From NCBI GenBank assembly GCA_965222485.1, contig CBDCUC010000039.1, positions 620,001 through 684,000 of the forward strand: DNA of 64,000 nucleotides. The letters run 5' to 3'. The notes under the pieces were generated by a model. It did not search any database and was not told the origin of the DNA. It was given only the letters and a program-made list of their open reading frames with translations. This stretch comes from CBDCUC01 sp965222485. GTDB lineage: Bacteria > Pseudomonadota > Alphaproteobacteria > Rhizobiales > Hyphomicrobiaceae. A program made the position numbers and the translations under genes. Of the stretch, positions 61,604 to 64,000 are shown in pieces; positions within the stretch are counted from its first letter, which is position 1, and every line of letters starts with the position of its first letter.

Positions 61604-63543
61604 TCAGGGTCCGAGCCGTCGTCCGCACTCTCGTCGACAATCGCCATGTCGTCCTTAGCCAAAGCCGCCGGCGTCACCGGTGTGGGGCTGTCATCATCAA
61701 CCACGACCGCGAATTGGCCCGACACCGTATCGAGGTCGGAGTCCTTTGCGTTGAAGTCGAATGTGAATGTGAGGTTGTCCTCATAGGAGGTTTCAACGTC
61801 GGATGTCGTCGACGGATCGTCCTGCAGAGGATGGACGAGGGGGTATTTCAGCTCGAAGAAGAACGACCCGGAACCAACGTCCGAGGTTGTTACGACAAAA
61901 ACGTCATAGGTGGTGCCGTCTGGTGCGGTTGCTTGACCGGTCAGAACGCTTTGCTGATTGACGTCAGTCGAAATGATAACCGTGACGTCGGCTTGAACCA
62001 GATCGGTTGACCCTGAAGATGCCGGCACGAGCGCCTTGAGGTTGTTGACCGACTGATCATATACAATTGTACCGTTCTCATCGGTGACCGTGAAACCGGT
62101 AAGAATGACCATCCGGTCGCCAAACGTTGCGTTGGGGTCGTTGCTATTGCCGTGGTCGGAGCCCCACAGAATGTTCAGGCCGCCAGATGCCGTGAGCCCG
62201 CCGTTATCGTCTCCCGGTCCACCTTGCTGACCACCGGGCAGACCCGGGTCCTCATCCACCAGCGGCTGAAATGCGATTTCGTCGCCATATGGTTCTTCGC
62301 CCTCACCGATGATCGGCATGTCGTCTTGCCAGTCGGTGGTGAATTCACCATTTGCCGTGCCGCCGCCGGTGGTTACGACGAACGGGAATGTCAGCGCGAG
62401 CAGTTCTTCATCGCCAGGTGTCGGGAACCCGTCGTCGATGCCGTCGGTATCGCCGTCCTGACCGTTGTGAACAGGATCATCATGATCAAGATTACAGAAG
62501 ACGGTGATCTGATAGCTGCCGCCCGGAGTAGATGGATCAACAGGGTCGGTTAACTCAACACGAAACACGAGATGGTCGCCGCCGCCACTCTCAAATCCCA
62601 GGTTACCGTCGCCGTCGACGTAGCCGATCAGGGTCTGCGGATCAAGGAGCTCAACAACAACCGGCTCGCCATTGGACGTTAATGGGATTCCCGTCGACGT
62701 CTGAAAGGCTGTGCCCGTTGGGATCGAAGGAAATTCGATCGACCCTGGCACGCCGTTGAAATTAACGTCGAGGTTTCCGGTAAACGACAATGCGGTCGGA
62801 CGCGATCCGTCCAGATCGTTACCGATCTTCGGTTCGCTAATGCTGCTCGGGCTCCGAACATTCGCTACAGTCACGATGAAACCAAGGTCGTCCTCCTCGA
62901 CGGCTCCGCGTTCCGGCTCGCCGATAGTGGGAGGCGGCAGCGGCTCCAGCACAGGCGTAACCGTTGTGCCGGCCTCTTCCTCGTCAAATAGGCCTTCGAA
63001 GAACCGTGGAAGGGATAGGCCGAACTGCAGCGCCGTCGGTGGTAGTAGAGGCGTTAAATCAAGCGGCGGTCCGATCTGGCCAGGTGGTACTGCAAAGTTT
63101 CCACCGCTACTGTCGCCTGCCGTAACCGGTCCGGCTGTGGGGACATCTTCGCCGGCGCCCTCAATGGTCCGCGCCAACTCAAGGGCTGGAATCTCAGCAC
63201 CCAGCACAATCAGTGTCGGCACATATTTGGCACCATCGATGATGACGACGACCGAGCCGTCCGGCTGCACAAAGTAAAGATTGCCCGCAAAAATGATGAC
63301 TTTGTCGATCGCGGTGCCGGAGCCCAGCTCAATCTTAGCACCTTCCGAGGAGGTGTAGGTCTTGGTGATAGTTGCGCCCGCTATTGACGGGGGGAGCTGC
63401 ACGGTCTGGCCGTTAGCATCATTAGCCGTATTGCCATCGGCCTGGGCGACCTGCGTGTAACCGTTTGGCGCTTGTTCCGAAGTCTGCCCGGAATTTGAGA
63501 AAAAAGAACCGATACGCGAAAAAAATTCGATACGCTGTGCCAC
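61282..63543 (-). CDS. Giant adhesin, N-terminal part
   Basis: 753 codons to the premature stop, of which about 743 belong to the natural protein. The N-terminus (AQRIEFFSRIGSFFSNSGQ) has no signal peptide, as expected for type I secretion. It is followed by a beta domain typical of Lap-type adhesin heads kept in the outer membrane (IAGATITKTYTSSEGAKIEL to AKYVPTLIVLG), a Pro/Gly linker, and several calcium-rich beta domains leading into the first DUF5801 unit. No canonical LapG site (TAAG) was seen in the first 170 residues; PTAG and VTAG occur at about 135-141. GGAGAG precedes the ATG at good spacing. Confidence 0.87.
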   Translation of the reverse strand: MAQRIEFFSRIGSFFSNSGQTSEQAPNGYTQVAQADGNTANDANGQTVQLPPSIAGATITKTYTSSEGAKIELGSGTAIDKVIIFAGNLYFVQPDGSVVVIIDGAKYVPTLIVLGAEIPALELARTIEGAGEDVPTAGPVTAGDSSGGNFAVPPGQIGPPLDLTPLLPPTALQFGLSLPRFFEGLFDEEEAGTTVTPVLEPLPPPTIGEPERGAVEEDDLGFIVTVANVRSPSSISEPKIGNDLDGSRPTALSFTGNLDVNFNGVPGSIEFPSIPTGTAFQTSTGIPLTSNGEPVVVELLDPQTLIGYVDGDGNLGFESGGGDHLVFRVELTDPVDPSTPGGSYQITVFCNLDHDDPVHNGQDGDTDGIDDGFPTPGDEELLALTFPFVVTTGGGTANGEFTTDWQDDMPIIGEGEEPYGDEIAFQPLVDEDPGLPGGQQGGPGDDNGGLTASGGLNILWGSDHGNSNDPNATFGDRMVILTGFTVTDENGTIVYDQSVNNLKALVPASSGSTDLVQADVTVIISTDVNQQSVLTGQATAPDGTTYDVFVVTTSDVGSGSFFFELKYPLVHPLQDDPSTTSDVETSYEDNLTFTFDFNAKDSDLDTVSGQFAVVVDDDSPTPVTPAALAKDDMAIVDESADDGSDPDGVNGAPQGQFSATVTLSDNFSHGAINYGADGPGSVSYALVLSSEGLSSGLFALDPNDTETVIDPVGQGDPILLYTDGTKIVGSTAADAGSVNPGNTWCQRCASRSV

Positions 63544-63869
63544 TGGACTCTCCTTGGAGAGTGCCGCGCAAACTCAGATGCCCCAAAAATTCAAACTAAC
63601 CGCGCCGCACCCACTTGTTGATTTCCCGCTGCTTGCCCGCTTCGACCGGCGTGCATGGTTAAAATTGGCCTAACTACATGTGCAAAAGTTAGACTATGTT
63701 GTTGACAACAACTTTACAATCAAAATTAGAACAACGCTTAACTCGTCCTTAACACTCCGGTCTGAGCATAACCTGCGCTCAGCCCAGCGGTGGCGCGGCC
63801 TAATGCACTCTGTATCCTGATTATCTGCCAAAAGAGAAAGAGTGTTTCTTGGGCATGCGCAGAGCCAAG
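63544..63869. promoter_or_regulatory. Upstream region of the giant adhesin
   Basis: 326 bases between the secretion ATPase and the adhesin, AT-rich in the middle. A perfect 15-bp palindrome GTTGTTGACAACAAC lies at 63698-63712, about 155 bases before the adhesin ATG, and may be a regulator site. No promoter boxes were assigned. Confidence 0.45.
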
Positions 63870-64000
63870 CTAGCCCTGTTGAGCCCGCCGTTTGGGATCG
63901 ATTTTTTTTAGCACGTCGTCGCGGGGACCATCCGCGATAACGCGGCCGCCGTCCAGAACGACCAGTCTGTCGATCAACGACAGCGGCCTGAATCTATGGG
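63870..64000 (-). CDS. Type I secretion ABC ATPase, C-terminal end (partial)
   Basis: The last 43 codons of a gene that runs off the window edge. The peptide includes HRFRPLSLIDRLVVLDGGRV and IADGPRDDVLKKIDPKR, the C-terminal part of type I secretion exporters (LapB/HlyB type): H-loop region, then the VLDxGRVxxDGPRDDVL block. It would complete the secretion system with the HlyD adaptor and export the adhesin. The upstream part is outside the window. Confidence 0.85.
   Translation of the reverse strand, partial: HRFRPLSLIDRLVVLDGGRVIADGPRDDVLKKIDPKRRAQQG

Overview
The window looks like chromosome from a methylotrophic alphaproteobacterium of the Hyphomicrobiales type (Hyphomicrobium-like). 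The evidence is a lanthanide-type methanol dehydrogenase set (xoxF, xoxG, xoxJ), a complete pqqABCDE operon, a large tetrahydromethanopterin/methylofuran C1 gene cluster in bacterial form, GC-rich coding sequence, and an NDUFS4-type complex I accessory subunit. No calcium-type mxaF is present in the window.

Left part (about 0.3-17.3 kb), periplasmic alcohol oxidation. Two small exported proteins converge on a SoxYZ-like carrier and a Tat-exported zinc hydrolase of the 'quinoprotein relay' type. Divergent from these is xoxF, followed by xoxG and xoxJ and a CxxxCW rhodanese-like protein. A minus-strand operon (14057 to 8705) has the composition of the lanthanide utilisation and transport (lut) cluster: substrate-binding protein, YVTN propeller, cupredoxin-like protein, ABC ATPase, ABC-2 permease and an exported protein. 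A TonB receptor is absent. A plus-strand operon then starts with a DUF2380-like protein and an NMT1/TauA-type ABC importer, and runs with very short gaps into cofactor genes.

Middle (17.3-39.4 kb), C1 cofactors and enzymes. mfnB, folB, an MfnE-like kinase, an AfpA/DmrB-like flavoprotein, a DHPS-like protein and a DUF447 protein are followed by an MfnF-like protein and a HisA-like protein. Then come fae, orf5, orf7, mch, orf17, mtdB and mptG on the minus strand, a pterin carbinolamine dehydratase and folK. Next are a cytochrome c, pqqABCDE (pqqA is only 29 codons), a flavoprotein, gloA and a double cold-shock protein. Together these genes take methanol to formaldehyde in the periplasm (XoxF/PQQ/lanthanide) and formaldehyde through H4MPT intermediates in the cytoplasm.

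Right part (39.6-64 kb), accessory and surface functions. Two tRNAs (Pro-UGG, Arg-UCU) flank the complex I subunit gene. A small frame-broken gene with a Cys/His cluster follows, then about 2.7 kb without convincing genes. That stretch is full of inverted repeats and holds two diverged copies of one non-coding block. Next are an HYR-repeat autotransporter-like adhesin, three poorly characterised cytoplasmic genes and a beta-helix/RTX secreted protein. Last is a Lap-type system: LapG-like protease, HlyD adaptor, a small exported protein, a giant DUF5801-repeat adhesin, and the tail of a type I secretion ABC ATPase at the window edge.

The giant adhesin has four identical 588-bp repeats plus a partial fifth. 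It is broken by an exact 289-bp tandem duplication (61026-61314 = 61315-61603). Removing one copy restores a single open frame of 2341 codons.
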